Assembly (NCBI RefSeq): GCF_020025155.1
Contig: NZ_CP073751.1
Span: 2,170,001-2,234,000, forward strand
Reading direction: 5' to 3'
DNA: 64,000 bases
From: Halopseudomonas nanhaiensis
Lineage (GTDB): Bacteria > Pseudomonadota > Gammaproteobacteria > Pseudomonadales > Pseudomonadaceae
Positions within the stretch are counted from its first letter, which is position 1. Every line of letters starts with the position of its first letter. Under the pieces are notes generated by a model. That model ran no database searches. It was not told where the DNA came from and saw only the letters and a program-made list of their open reading frames with translations. This document shows positions 1-8,830 of this stretch, in pieces. A program made the position numbers and the translations under genes.

Positions 1-1
1 G

Positions 2-64
2 CGCCTGGGTGAGGATACCGAGAAGCCGGTCACCAAGTTCACCGGCAAGCAGACCGAGCTGTAA
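2..64 (+). CDS. C-terminal end of a protein cut by the window edge
   Basis: Frame 2 is open from the first base and reads RLGEDTEKPVTKFTGKQTEL before a TAA stop at 62-64. Only these 20 residues are inside the window. I do not recognise the protein from this tail. The terminator-like hairpin 24 bases after the stop supports a real gene end here. Confidence 0.6.
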   Translation, partial: RLGEDTEKPVTKFTGKQTEL

Positions 65-87
65 CTCCGACAGCGGCGCCTGAAACG

Positions 88-115
88 AAAAAAGCGACCC
101 AAAGGTCGCTTTTTT
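88..115 (+). terminator. Rho-independent terminator
   Basis: A 12-bp perfect stem (AAAAAAGCGACC paired with GGTCGCTTTTTT) has a 4-base CAAA loop. It carries an A-run on one side and a T-run on the other, so it could end the gene stopping at 64 on the plus strand and also transcription leaving the tRNA-Asp gene on the minus strand. Confidence 0.85.
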
Positions 116-125
116 AATCGAATAG

Positions 126-202
126 TGGCGCAGCGGACGGGACTCGAACCCGCGACCCCCGGCGTGACAGGCCGGTATTCTAACCGACTGAACTACCGCT
201 GC
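126..202 (-). tRNA. tRNA-Asp (GTC)
   Basis: The reverse complement folds as a full 77-nt tRNA with an encoded CCA end. The acceptor stem is GCAGCGG/CCGCTGC, the D-loop contains AGTCGGTTAGA, the anticodon loop contains CTGTCAC (anticodon GTC), and the T-arm has GGTTCGAGTCC. It is very close to E. coli tRNA-Asp. A strong promoter lies about 65 bp upstream. Confidence 0.97.
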
Positions 203-267
203 GCGTTGGCCCAGCGACTCCGCGAACGGTACGGGTGGGGTGCACCCTGTCATCTGAACTGGCGCGC

Positions 268-295
268 ATTTTAACCATTCCCCAAGGCGAGTCAA
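268..295 (-). promoter_or_regulatory. Sigma-70 promoter of tRNA-Asp with GC-rich discriminator
   Basis: On the minus strand TTGACT (290-295) is separated by 16 bp from TAAAAT (268-273), followed by a GCGCGCC discriminator. The -10 and discriminator are the same as in the promoter before tRNA-Glu at 52155-52183. GC-rich discriminators are typical of stable-RNA promoters under stringent control; that regulation is inferred. Confidence 0.75.
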
Positions 296-346
296 GCAGT
301 TAGCGGTTATTTTTGTCACGCTCTCGCAACTCCGCTGCCGCCGGAC

Positions 347-3300
347 TCAAGCCGCGTCGATAACCGCTCCTGAATCATCCGTTGCGTCCGATGCCAATGA
401 CAGACGACACACCGCCGGAACCACAAGCAAGGTGAGCACGGTTGACGCCAGCAGCCCCGAAATAATCGCCCAGGCCATCGGCGGCCATAGCGTCGAAGAC
501 GAAAACGCGAGCGGCAACAGTCCGGCGATGGTGGTAGCCGTGGTCAGCAGGATTGGCCGAGTTCGACGCGTTACGGCTTCGGCAACCGCCTCGCCAATCG
601 ACCGGCCCTCGGCCAGACGCTGATCCACCACATCGATCAGCACGATGGCGTTGTTCACCACGATGCCGACCAGCGCGATGATGCCCAGCACCGACTGGAA
701 GCCAAAAGGCGAACCGGACAGCACCAGTCCCGGGAACACCCCGACGCTGGCCAGCGGCACCGTAAGCAGGATGATCCCTACCCGGCGGAAGGAATTGAAC
801 TGCAGCAGCAGGAAGAACAGCAGTAGCAGAACGCCGACGGGTGCCGTGGTGAACAGCGCACGGTTGGCGTCGCCCGAGCCTTCAGCGTCACCGCCCAGTT
901 CGAGACGAGCGCCGGCTGGCAAGGGCTCTGTCTCGAGTCGCGTCTGCATTTGATCGAGTACCTGGCTGAAGCTGTAGCCGTCTTCAAGCCCGGAAGTCAC
1001 TGTGTACAGTCGCACGCCGTCACGCTGACGGATCGACGCTGGCTGCCAGTCGGCTGCGATGCGCGCAACCGCAGTCAACGGCACACCCTGCCCCTCGGCA
1101 TTGAACACCTGCGCCGACATCAGCCGTTCGATACTCTGCTGTGTGCCTTCGCGCGAACGCAGCACCAGCGGGATCGGATCCAGTTCCTGGCGGTATTGCT
1201 CGGCGGTAAAGCCCAGGCTCTGCGTGAACAGCGTGCGCGCCACATCGGCCCGTGTAACGCCATAGCGCTGCGCGAGCGCATCGTCCACATCAACTTTCAG
1301 GACCGGTACGCCCAGATCGACATCATGCCGCACGTCCACCGCCCCTTCGCTTTGCTTGAGCAGAGTAAACACCTGCTCTGCCGCAGCTATTCTTTGCCGA
1401 TCATCATGGTGATACACCCGCACCTCCACCGGGGCTGCACGCGGCGGGCCCTGCCCGAGCGTGCTCGCCACCACGTCCAGCTCCGGCATGGTCTCTGCCA
1501 CATGTCGGCGCACCCAATGAATAACGCCGCTGGTGTCGGCCAACGATTCGGTGGTGATCACCAGACGGGAGCGATTCGGCGCTTCCGGCGCACGCATCAG
1601 GTTGTAGTAGAAGCTCGGACCGGCCGAGCCGACGAAGCGGTGCACGGACGACACGTGCGGCCGCTGCCGAATCATCTGTTCCAGCTCGGCTGCCACCGTC
1701 TCGGTACGCTGCTGATCGGTTCCCTCCGGCATGTACAGCTCGACGACCACCTGCGGTCGATCGGCATTGGGGAAGAACTGCAGCTTCATGAACGGTGTCA
1801 GCCCCAGGCTGGCAATGACCACCACCAGGCCGAGCAAAATGACGCGGCGCGGCGCTCGGGTGGTGATGTCTGCCAGGCGTGAACCGAGTGCTTCCATCCG
1901 ATCGCCTCGGCTGGTCTTCGAGGGCTTGAGAAAGCGACCGGCCAGCAACGGCGCGACACTGATCGCCAGCAGATAACTGACCACCAGCGTGAGCATGATC
2001 ATCACCGGAATGCCACGGGTGAAATCCGCTGTCCCGCCCTTGGATAGCAGCATGGGCATGAAGGCTGCGAGCGTCGTGGCGGTGGACGCCCCCAGCGGCC
2101 CGGCCAGCTCGCGCACGCCGTTGCGCACGGCATCGCGCGAAGTCTCGCCGCGATTGAGACGATCCTGAATGTTCTCCACCATGACGATGGCGTTATCGAT
2201 CAGGATGCCGAGGGATATGACCATCCCGATGACCGCGATCTGATGCAGGATGCCCCCGCCGAGGTCGTAGAGACCAAGGCTGATCAGCGCCACAAGCGGC
2301 AGCATCGCCGCCACCAGCACCCCCATGCGCCACCCCATACCCAGCAGTACCACGGCGACGATGATCGCCACGCTCCCCAGCAGGTTGCCCTCCAGGCCAT
2401 CCAGCCGCTCCTTGACCTGATCGGGCTGGAAGTACATCTCTTCAATCTGCAGCGGCTCGAAATCTGCGCGTACCAGGTCGAGTCGTTCGCGCAGCGCCGC
2501 ACCGAAGCGAATCGCGTCCACCTGGCCGCGCTGGGCGGTCAGTTCCACCAGGACCGCTTGTTCGCCATCGTACCAGGCCCGCGGCTGCATCGGCTCCTGC
2601 GGTCCGCGCCAGATGTCGGCGATCGACGCCAGCGGCACGCTGGCCCCATCCGGCAGCGGCACCTGGGTTGCTCGCAATGCCTGCAGATCGGCGAATTCAC
2701 TATTGGGCAGAATTCCCAGCCGCTTGCCTCCGGCTTGCACGAAACCACCCGGTATCACCTGGTTACGCTGCGCCAGCAACTGCGCAAGATACGCCGGCGA
2801 AATACCCAGTCGCTGCAGCTCGGCGTCGCGGATGGCGATGGTGATCTGCTCGTCGACATCCCCTGACAGTTCCACACGCGACAGGCCCGGCAGGTCTGCC
2901 AGTTGTCGCTTGAGCCGTTCTGCCTCCTCGCTCAGGCGTACCAGCGAGGCATCACCACGCACGGCAAGGATCACCGCCGGGATGTCGATCAGTCGATCGT
3001 CCAGCGCCATCTGGCCGACGCCGGATGGAAATTCCAGGTGCGCCCGATCCATCGCCTGACGGACGCGGTCCCAGGCCGGGTCCGTTGCGTAGATCTTGTC
3101 TTCCAGCGTGATCGTGACCAGCGCCACGCCGGAGCGCGCTGTCGCAACAAAATGCTCGATTTCCTCCACCTGCGACAGCTCATCTGACAATGGATCGAGG
3201 ATCAGTCTCTCGACTGCTTCGGCCATGGCGCCGGGATAGATGACCGTGATCATCCCGGTCCGATAGGGGAAACTCGGGTCCTCCTGGCGGGCCATGGTCA

Positions 3301-3382
3301 GGTAGGACGCTACGCCGAGCAGGCTCAGCATGATCATGATCATGCCGACCAGCCGTGGCCGCATGAGAAAAGCCGCGTTCAT
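347..3382 (-). CDS. RND efflux permease, AcrB-like
   Basis: This 1011-aa inner-membrane transporter is of the usual RND length: TM1 near residues 10-30, a large periplasmic porter domain, a TM block, a second porter domain and a final TM block. Such pumps expel drugs, dyes or solvents using the proton gradient, working with a periplasmic adaptor and an outer-membrane channel. The TM4 motif reads ILIDNAIVMVEN, with one of the two AcrB aspartates replaced by Asn. The later VVNNAIVLID motif has Asn where AcrB has its relay Lys; both variants occur in other RND subfamilies. The start overlaps the adaptor gene by ATGA, so the two are translationally coupled. No outer-membrane channel gene is adjacent, so a shared OprM/TolC-type channel is likely. 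The substrate cannot be told from sequence. Confidence 0.93.
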   Translation of the reverse strand: MNAAFLMRPRLVGMIMIMLSLLGVASYLTMARQEDPSFPYRTGMITVIYPGAMAEAVERLILDPLSDELSQVEEIEHFVATARSGVALVTITLEDKIYATDPAWDRVRQAMDRAHLEFPSGVGQMALDDRLIDIPAVILAVRGDASLVRLSEEAERLKRQLADLPGLSRVELSGDVDEQITIAIRDAELQRLGISPAYLAQLLAQRNQVIPGGFVQAGGKRLGILPNSEFADLQALRATQVPLPDGASVPLASIADIWRGPQEPMQPRAWYDGEQAVLVELTAQRGQVDAIRFGAALRERLDLVRADFEPLQIEEMYFQPDQVKERLDGLEGNLLGSVAIIVAVVLLGMGWRMGVLVAAMLPLVALISLGLYDLGGGILHQIAVIGMVISLGILIDNAIVMVENIQDRLNRGETSRDAVRNGVRELAGPLGASTATTLAAFMPMLLSKGGTADFTRGIPVMIMLTLVVSYLLAISVAPLLAGRFLKPSKTSRGDRMEALGSRLADITTRAPRRVILLGLVVVIASLGLTPFMKLQFFPNADRPQVVVELYMPEGTDQQRTETVAAELEQMIRQRPHVSSVHRFVGSAGPSFYYNLMRAPEAPNRSRLVITTESLADTSGVIHWVRRHVAETMPELDVVASTLGQGPPRAAPVEVRVYHHDDRQRIAAAEQVFTLLKQSEGAVDVRHDVDLGVPVLKVDVDDALAQRYGVTRADVARTLFTQSLGFTAEQYRQELDPIPLVLRSREGTQQSIERLMSAQVFNAEGQGVPLTAVARIAADWQPASIRQRDGVRLYTVTSGLEDGYSFSQVLDQMQTRLETEPLPAGARLELGGDAEGSGDANRALFTTAPVGVLLLLFFLLLQFNSFRRVGIILLTVPLASVGVFPGLVLSGSPFGFQSVLGIIALVGIVVNNAIVLIDVVDQRLAEGRSIGEAVAEAVTRRTRPILLTTATTIAGLLPLAFSSSTLWPPMAWAIISGLLASTVLTLLVVPAVCRLSLASDATDDSGAVIDAA

Positions 3383-4473
3383 GGCAGCAGCTCCACCGCA
3401 TCGCCCTCGGCGAGGCGGGTGAGACCGGCATACACCACCTTGTCGCCCGTGGTCAGGGCGTCACCCTGCAGGACAGCCCGCTCCCCCTGCAACGCACTCA
3501 CCTGCACTGCAACCCGGCGTGCACGGTCCTGCTCGATGCGGAACACCGCCAGGCCATTGGGTGAGCGCATGATCGCCGACACCGGGACAGTGGTCTGCGG
3601 CAGACGGGTTGCCAGCAGCCCCACCTCCACCCCATCGCCGGACCGGGCCAGATCGCCTTCGACGCCGATCACAAGGGGATAGAGCGACCCGCCTGTTGAA
3701 GAGCCGAGGCCGATTTCGATCACCCGCCCTGCACCCTGTTCGCCGCTCAGACTGTTCCACACCGGCACGGACTGCCCGGTTTCCAGCCCGACAAGCAGGC
3801 GCGCCGGTACGCGAACTTCCACCTCGTGACCATCGGACGCAGCCAGACGCATCACGGGTTGCCCGGGCGACACGAATTCGCCCGGTTCGACACTCAATGC
3901 TTCGATGCTGCCGGCAAAGGGCGCACGCAGTTCGGTCTCGCCCTGAAGCTGCTCGGTCTGCCGTAATGATGCACGGGCACTGGCCACCCCGGCCTGCAGG
4001 GCTTCAAGTCGCGAGCGCTGTTGCTCGCGCTGCTGCGTCGACACCACACCGCGCTCGAACAGCTGTTCGGCACGTTGCAGATCCCGTTCGGCCTGAGCGG
4101 TCTGCGCTTGAAGCTCAGCCAGCTTCGCCCTGGCCGCATCGCGGGCAGGCAGTAATTCGGGATTGTACAGCCGAGCCAGCACCTGCCCGGCTTCGACCCG
4201 CTGCCCCAGTTCGACCGAACGCTCCTTTAGCACGCCGCCCACCTGAAAGGTCAACCCTGCGCGCTGCCGTGCCCTGACCACGCCTGCAAACCTGAGTGGC
4301 TCGGTCGCCTGCGCAAGACTGACCTCAGTCACACGCACCGGCACCGGCCGCAGCACAGGCGCTTGCGCTGCGTCGGCATTCTGCTCTGCGCCGCACCCCG
4401 CCAGCAGCGACGCTGCGAGCGCGCCAGCGACAATGGACAGGGTGAACCGGGGGAGGCGGGAGATGATCAACAT
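3379..4473 (-). CDS. RND efflux periplasmic adaptor lipoprotein
   Basis: This 364-aa protein has a lipoprotein signal with lipobox LLAGC (Cys27). A barrel-sandwich segment (LTFQVGGVLKERSVELGQ) is followed by an alpha-hairpin rich in Gln, Glu and Arg (about residues 105-165), then the second half-lipoyl segment (ELRAPFAGSIEALSVEPGE) and a beta-barrel region. This is the MexA/AcrA architecture. The adaptor links the permease to an outer-membrane channel. An SD-like GGAG sits 8 bases before the ATG. It is the first gene of the efflux operon, transcribed away from the TetR gene, and its promoter overlaps palindromes that are probable repressor sites. Confidence 0.93.
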   Translation of the reverse strand: MLIISRLPRFTLSIVAGALAASLLAGCGAEQNADAAQAPVLRPVPVRVTEVSLAQATEPLRFAGVVRARQRAGLTFQVGGVLKERSVELGQRVEAGQVLARLYNPELLPARDAARAKLAELQAQTAQAERDLQRAEQLFERGVVSTQQREQQRSRLEALQAGVASARASLRQTEQLQGETELRAPFAGSIEALSVEPGEFVSPGQPVMRLAASDGHEVEVRVPARLLVGLETGQSVPVWNSLSGEQGAGRVIEIGLGSSTGGSLYPLVIGVEGDLARSGDGVEVGLLATRLPQTTVPVSAIMRSPNGLAVFRIEQDRARRVAVQVSALQGERAVLQGDALTTGDKVVYAGLTRLAEGDAVELLP

Positions 4474-4512
4474 GGCTTGGGCTCCGGGAGAGCTGAACGA
4501 TGATTAACATAT

Positions 4513-4537
4513 TGTCAGTTATTGACACATTGTCAAT
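4513..4537. promoter_or_regulatory. Two overlapping palindromes, likely TetR operator and efflux promoter
   Basis: ATTGACA-CAT-TGTCAAT (4521-4537) is a perfect inverted repeat with a 3-base spacer. Overlapping it is TGTCA-N5-TGACA (4513-4527). On the minus strand the TTGACA inside the first palindrome can serve as the -35 of the efflux operon, with TATGTT (4506-4511) as a weak -10. Position between a divergent tetR and its neighbour is the classic place for such an operator. Binding is inferred. Confidence 0.65.
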
Positions 4538-4591
4538 ACGCTGCGCACACTCTCTCCGTGGGCTGCACATCACCATGGGTTGGGGAAAGCT

Positions 4592-5224
4592 ATGAGCGTC
4601 GATGAACGCCGCGAAAGGGAAAAACAGGAGCGTCGGGGCAGCATTCTCGACGCGGCCGAAGAGGTGTTCTTTACCAAGGGCTATGACAAGTGCTCGATGG
4701 ACGAGATTGCGAAGACGGCGCAGCTGAGTCGCGCCCTGCTCTACGTGTATTTCAGGGACAAGGCCGCCATCATGCGCGGCATCATGCTGCGATCCGTGGC
4801 ATGCCTGCGTGATCGGTTTGTCCGCGCTATCAGCGAGGCAGAACTGGGTCTTGACCAGGTGGGCGCTTTCGGTCGCGCCTACTACGATTTCAGCCGAGAG
4901 GAATCGCACTATTTCGACGTCCTGACTCAGATCAACACCTTCCCGCATCTCAGTGAGGAAGATGAACACAGTGCAGCGCTGCAATGCTGCGCCGAGGAGG
5001 TGATGGGCCTGATGGTAGAAGCGCTGCAACGCGGTGTCGCCGATGGCAGCCTGAGTGCGGAGCGCGTCCGCGATCCGATGATGACTGCCTATTACCTGCG
5101 TGGCGCACTGCACGGCGTGATCATGGAAACCCGCCAACCCGACAAGACGACCAGCGGCCTGCCTGATGCCGATGCGCTGATCTGCTACACCATCGATGCT
5201 TTGGGGCAATCGCTCCGACCCTGA
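4592..5224 (+). CDS. TetR/AcrR-family transcriptional repressor
   Basis: This 210-aa protein has an N-terminal helix-turn-helix at about residues 18-62 ([24 protein letters not shown] followed by [13 protein letters not shown]) and a helical ligand-binding C-terminal part, the standard TetR layout. I chose ATG 4592 because GGGGA lies just upstream; a TTG four codons earlier (4580) is possible. It is divergent from the RND adaptor gene across a 118-bp spacer holding two palindromes, so it probably represses the efflux genes and itself. The inducer is unknown. Confidence 0.92.
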   Translation: MSVDERREREKQERRGSILDAAEEVFFTKGYDKCSMDEIAKTAQLSRALLYVYFRDKAAIMRGIMLRSVACLRDRFVRAISEAELGLDQVGAFGRAYYDFSREESHYFDVLTQINTFPHLSEEDEHSAALQCCAEEVMGLMVEALQRGVADGSLSAERVRDPMMTAYYLRGALHGVIMETRQPDKTTSGLPDADALICYTIDALGQSLRP

Positions 5225-5273
5225 TCGACAATCTTTCCTACACTGGGGGCACGTCAATCAATCGGAGAAAAGC

Positions 5274-5879
5274 ATGGCGAAGATTCTTGTGCTGTACCAC
5301 TCGATGTATGGGCACGTCGAGATCCTGGCGAATGCCGTTGCCGAGGGCGCGCGGCGTGTGACAGGTATTGATGTCAGCATCAAGCGCGTGCCGGAAACCA
5401 TGCCCGAAGAAGCCTTCAAGGCAGCCGGCGGCAAGACCAATGAACCCGCTCCGGTCGCATCACCGGGTGAACTGGCTGACTACGATGCCATCATCGTCGG
5501 CACGCCTACCCGCTTCGGCAACATGAGCGGCCAGATGCGCACCTTCTTCGACCAGACCGGCGGCCTCTGGGCCAAGGGCTCTCTGCGCGGAAAGGTCGCC
5601 AGCGTGTTCACTTCGACAGGCACGGGTGGTGGTGAGGAGATGACCATCACCTCGACCTGGACCACCCTGGCCCACCATGGCATGGTCATCGTACCCATCG
5701 GCTACGGCATTCCGGAGATGTTCGATATTTCCGAAGTACGAGGCGGCACCCCCTACGGGGCCGGCACGCTGGCTGGCGGAGACGGTTCCAGGCAACCAAG
5801 CGATGATGAGCTGACCGTTGCACGGCATCAGGGCGAGCTGGTCGCGCAGATTACCAGCAAGCTGGCATCGGGATCGTGA
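5274..5879 (+). CDS. wrbA: NAD(P)H:quinone oxidoreductase WrbA
   Basis: This 201-aa flavodoxin-like protein has the FMN-phosphate loop at residues 9-16 (HSMYGHVE), the [11 protein letters not shown] segment, and the TGTGGGEE and [10 protein letters not shown] motifs typical of WrbA. WrbA is a cytosolic FMN enzyme that reduces quinones by two electrons and so limits oxidative stress. The start at 5274 is set by the GGAG-containing SD (CGGAGAAAAGC) and by family length; the frame is open further upstream. It follows the tetR gene by 49 bp on the same strand, so co-transcription is possible. Confidence 0.93.
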   Translation: MAKILVLYHSMYGHVEILANAVAEGARRVTGIDVSIKRVPETMPEEAFKAAGGKTNEPAPVASPGELADYDAIIVGTPTRFGNMSGQMRTFFDQTGGLWAKGSLRGKVASVFTSTGTGGGEEMTITSTWTTLAHHGMVIVPIGYGIPEMFDISEVRGGTPYGAGTLAGGDGSRQPSDDELTVARHQGELVAQITSKLASGS

Positions 5880-5885
5880 CACCCC

Positions 5886-5912
5886 GGGGCCGGATTCATT
5901 CCGGCTCTTCTG
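5886..5912. terminator. Weak hairpin between convergent wrbA and dsdA
   Basis: GCCGGA (5889-5894) pairs with TCCGGC (5900-5905) around a TTCAT loop, followed on the plus side by TCTTCTGCTTT. It overlaps the last codons of dsdA. It may slow transcription out of wrbA, but the T-run is interrupted. Confidence 0.4.
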
Positions 5913-7161
5913 CTTTCACCCAGCCGGCAAACACCTCGTCAGGGACCAGCCCTCCCCCGGTACTCCACAACACGTGCGTTGCGGCGTGCAAATCGACCCC
6001 GTTGGCCTCGCACCAGGCGCGCCCGGCGGCCTCGCCCAGCCAATGCGGCCCGGCGAAGCCCGCCGTGGCCGATGGCTCCAGCCGCTCTCCCAGGCGCTCC
6101 TGAGCCAGTCGCAGGTACCCCCGCAGCGCCTCGTCGGATACGGTGAAGACGCCCGCCAAGCTGTCGAGCATGCAGCGTGAGGCCAGCATCGAGGCCTGTG
6201 CGACGGCGAGCCCGTCGGCGAGTGTCTGATTGTCGAGCCCGACGTCGTACACCGACACCGGCGAGTCGAGCCCCGCGGCGAGCTGAACCAGTACACTCGG
6301 AGATTCCACCGGCTCGGCGAACCAGCAGTGTACGGATTCGCCAAACACCTGTTTCAGGCCGAAGGTAATACCTCCGGGCGCACCGCCCACGCCGCACGGC
6401 AGGTACACCAGCAACGGGTGCTTCGACGAAACCTCTATCCCCTGCGCAGACAATTGCGAGGCGAGGCGCTCGCCGGCCACTGCGTAGCCGGCAAACAACA
6501 GCTCGGACCGTTCGTCATCGACAAAATGTGCGTGCTCGTCGGCCTCGGCTTCACGGCGCCCCGCCTGCACCGCCACGGCGTAGTCCCCGTCATGCTCGAC
6601 GACCTCCGCGCCTTCGTCTCGCAGGAGCTTCTTCTTCCATTCGCTGGCGTCTCGAGACATGTGGACCTGGGCATTGAAGCCAAGCGCGCGGGACAGTAGC
6701 CCGATGCTGATGCCCAGGTTGCCGGTGCTCCCCACGATAAGACGGTGTTCATCAAACAGACTGCGCCACCGCGGCTCGGCCAGTGAGGCAAAATCTTCTC
6801 CGTCCCACCCGGCTTCGAGCGCAACGCGCTCGGCATAGGCCAGCACTTCATGGAATCCCCCACGCGCCTTCACCGACCCCGCCAGGGGCATACGGTGGTC
6901 GGCCTTGATCAGCCACCGGCCCTCCCCGGCAAGCGCCTGCCGCAAGGGCTCGGCATCGATCAACGGCGATTCCACCAGACCATCCCCGCCGGCCAGCGAC
7001 CGTACGGTCCGGGCCAGCAGGCCTCCCGCGCGCTGGAAGCGTCGAGCAGCCTGCTCCACCAGAGCCGGATCGAACACTGGCCGGGAGGGACTTCGTAGCG
7101 GATTGATCCAGAGCGTGGTTTCGCGGCGTTTGAGCGTATCCAACAATTGCGGGGTGAGCAT
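5896..7161 (-). CDS. dsdA: D-serine ammonia-lyase (D-serine dehydratase)
   Basis: This 421-aa PLP enzyme converts D-serine to pyruvate and ammonia. The PLP-binding lysine is in GSVKARGG (Lys98), matching E. coli DsdA GSIKARGG. The phosphate-binding glycine loop CGVGGAPGG is present, as is GSTGNLGISIG. The length is close to the usual 440. AAGGCAAG before the ATG is the likely SD. No dsdC regulator or dsdX permease is adjacent, unlike in E. coli. It is convergent with wrbA. The role is probably detoxification or use of D-serine. Confidence 0.94.
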   Translation of the reverse strand: MLTPQLLDTLKRRETTLWINPLRSPSRPVFDPALVEQAARRFQRAGGLLARTVRSLAGGDGLVESPLIDAEPLRQALAGEGRWLIKADHRMPLAGSVKARGGFHEVLAYAERVALEAGWDGEDFASLAEPRWRSLFDEHRLIVGSTGNLGISIGLLSRALGFNAQVHMSRDASEWKKKLLRDEGAEVVEHDGDYAVAVQAGRREAEADEHAHFVDDERSELLFAGYAVAGERLASQLSAQGIEVSSKHPLLVYLPCGVGGAPGGITFGLKQVFGESVHCWFAEPVESPSVLVQLAAGLDSPVSVYDVGLDNQTLADGLAVAQASMLASRCMLDSLAGVFTVSDEALRGYLRLAQERLGERLEPSATAGFAGPHWLGEAAGRAWCEANGVDLHAATHVLWSTGGGLVPDEVFAGWVKAEEPE

Positions 7162-7235
7162 GGGCTTGCCTTGACTGGTCGACTAGACTCCAGCTTAGAC
7201 ATCTTCACCGCAACGCGTCACACGGAGCGCACCTC

Positions 7236-7403
7236 ATGCCCTTGATCGGTTGGTTATTTCTGCTCGCGGCCGTCTCATTGATTGTCGGCAGCCTGCTCGT
7301 GCTCCGCGATACCGCGAACAAGCAACCCATCGACCCGGAAAAGATGAAACGTATCAAACTCCGACAGGCCGAGCTCGAAGCGCAGGAAAAGAACCAGGAT
7401 TAA
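7236..7403 (+). CDS. Small membrane protein, DUF2897-like
   Basis: This 55-aa ORF starts MPLIGWLFLLAAVSL with an ATG at 7236 and GGAG at 7224-7227. It has one membrane helix (about residues 4-22), then LRDTANKQP and a charged tail rich in Lys, Glu and Gln. The pattern of helix, LRDTA and charged tail matches the DUF2897 family of short pseudomonad proteins, whose function is unknown. It sits 49 bp before the DUF2058 gene on the same strand. Confidence 0.7.
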   Translation: MPLIGWLFLLAAVSLIVGSLLVLRDTANKQPIDPEKMKRIKLRQAELEAQEKNQD

Positions 7404-7452
7404 CGCTAGAATCGCCACTTCAATCCAGCCCAGAAGCAGGTAGCTCCACAGC

Positions 7453-7983
7453 ATGGTCAATTCCCTTCAAGCCCAGTTGCTCAAGGCCGGACTGGTCGAC
7501 GAGAAAAAGCTCAAGCAGGCCCAGCGGGCCAAGAAAAAAGAAGCCAGGAACGAGCCCGAGAAGAAGCAGAACGCCGCCGAGGCGGTGGAGAAAGCGCGCG
7601 CGGAAAAGGCAGAGCGCGACCGGCAGTTGAACCAGCAGCGGCGCGAGGAAAGTGCCCGCAAGGAGCGCGAGGCGCAAGCCAAGCAACTGATAGAACAGGC
7701 GAAGATCGACCGCTCCGGCGGCGAAACGCCATATCAGTTCGCCATGAAGAACAAGATCAAGAAAATCCACGTGACCGCCGAGCAATTCGACAGGCTCAGC
7801 CGCGGGCAACTGGCGATCGTGCGGCTTTCCGGCAATCTTGAACTCATCCCTCTGGATGTTGCGCAGAAGGTGATGGAGCGCGTACCGCACTGGCCGGTCG
7901 TCATTGCCAAGGTTGAATCGGACGCGCCGGGTGAAGACGATCCCTACGCCGCGTTCAAGGTGCCAGACGATCTGATGTGGTAA
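7453..7983 (+). CDS. DUF2058 family nucleoprotein-like protein
   Basis: This 176-aa protein has a strongly charged, probably coiled-coil N-terminal half (residues 15-90, many Lys/Glu/Arg/Gln) and a compact C-terminal part from GGETPYQFAMKNKIKKIHVT to the end. This is the layout of DUF2058 (E. coli YaiL), a conserved gammaproteobacterial family of unknown biochemical role. No signal peptide or membrane segment is seen, so it is cytosolic. It is convergent with the protease gene at 8020, with a GC-rich palindrome between. Confidence 0.85.
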   Translation: MVNSLQAQLLKAGLVDEKKLKQAQRAKKKEARNEPEKKQNAAEAVEKARAEKAERDRQLNQQRREESARKEREAQAKQLIEQAKIDRSGGETPYQFAMKNKIKKIHVTAEQFDRLSRGQLAIVRLSGNLELIPLDVAQKVMERVPHWPVVIAKVESDAPGEDDPYAAFKVPDDLMW

Positions 7984-7990
7984 AAGGCGA

Positions 7991-8010
7991 GCGGCCCGGA
8001 ACCGGGCCGC
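7991..8010. terminator. Perfect 20-bp GC palindrome between convergent genes
   Basis: GCGGCCCG (7991-7998) is followed by GAAC and CGGGCCGC (8003-8010), a fully symmetric hairpin. It lacks a T-run, so it may be a weak bidirectional terminator or a mRNA 3'-end stabiliser rather than a classical rho-independent site. Confidence 0.4.
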
Positions 8011-8019
8011 CTGCGGCGA

Positions 8020-8700
8020 TCAGTCGTCGCTGTCGTCCGACTCTTCCTCAGGGTCGTCGATATGGCTGTCATCGACCAGTGATTCATCCGCCTTCATTCG
8101 GGCTTGCTTGCTTCGCTCGTCGTCATCGGCAGCCTTGGGGCAATCCAATGGCAGCATGAACGTTTGCGAAACGTCGATCAGCCCGATGTGTTCGATGGTG
8201 CGGCGGCCGATCAATACCGGATAGGTCATGTCGCCACGGTCGCGCAGAGTGAATTGCTCCTCATACACCTGATCGCCCAGACAGATCGACATCTTCACGA
8301 CGGGACGGCGCTCCTCGCCACCGGCGCCACGAATCAGTACGCGGCGGAACACCGGCCGCTCGAATTCCATGGTGACCATCTCTTCGGACTCGGCATCGCG
8401 CACTGGCACGTCATAGCGTACCCAGTCCTTGCCCTTTCGCTTGAACTTCTTGATGTTCACCGCATGCATGGATGATGTGAGCGCGCCCGAATCGACCTTG
8501 ATCTTGACCGCAGCACGCTCGGGAAGAATACGGCCCTTTTCGATCCAGCCCATCACCACGCGGCCGGCCAGATCCTCCGAGGTCGTTATAGAAGACGCCA
8601 TTTCACCCGAAACTTCTCGCTCGGCAAACGCGAAGGAACTCTGAAAACCGATTGCGGCACATAGCGCAGTGACAGAACACAATTTGTAAAGCGACAACAT
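8020..8700 (-). CDS. Retropepsin-like ATP-dependent zinc protease family protein
   Basis: From ATG 8700 (SD AAGGAT) the protein is 226 aa with a Sec signal peptide (MLSLYKLCSVTALCAAIGFQ onward, cut near AFA). The core carries VKIKVDSGALTSS with Asp70, the DxGA-type aspartic-protease motif of the Pfam 'ATP-dependent zinc protease' family (PF05618), then RRPVVKMSICLGD and YPVLIGRRTIEH. The fold is retropepsin-like and the family name is probably misleading. The mature protein should be periplasmic. The C-terminus is an unusual acidic tail of mostly Asp, Glu and Ser. Confidence 0.8.
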   Translation of the reverse strand: MLSLYKLCSVTALCAAIGFQSSFAFAEREVSGEMASSITTSEDLAGRVVMGWIEKGRILPERAAVKIKVDSGALTSSMHAVNIKKFKRKGKDWVRYDVPVRDAESEEMVTMEFERPVFRRVLIRGAGGEERRPVVKMSICLGDQVYEEQFTLRDRGDMTYPVLIGRRTIEHIGLIDVSQTFMLPLDCPKAADDDERSKQARMKADESLVDDSHIDDPEEESDDSDD

Positions 8701-8830
8701 AGGGAATCCTTTGGGGGGGAGACGACGGGTAGACCCGGATCGAACTGGAAAGTGCCGACGCGCGCATTCTAACCAAACCGTAGGCGCTGCCAAGGGGACA
8801 GATGTAGCAAGAAGCGTATGCTGCCGCTGG

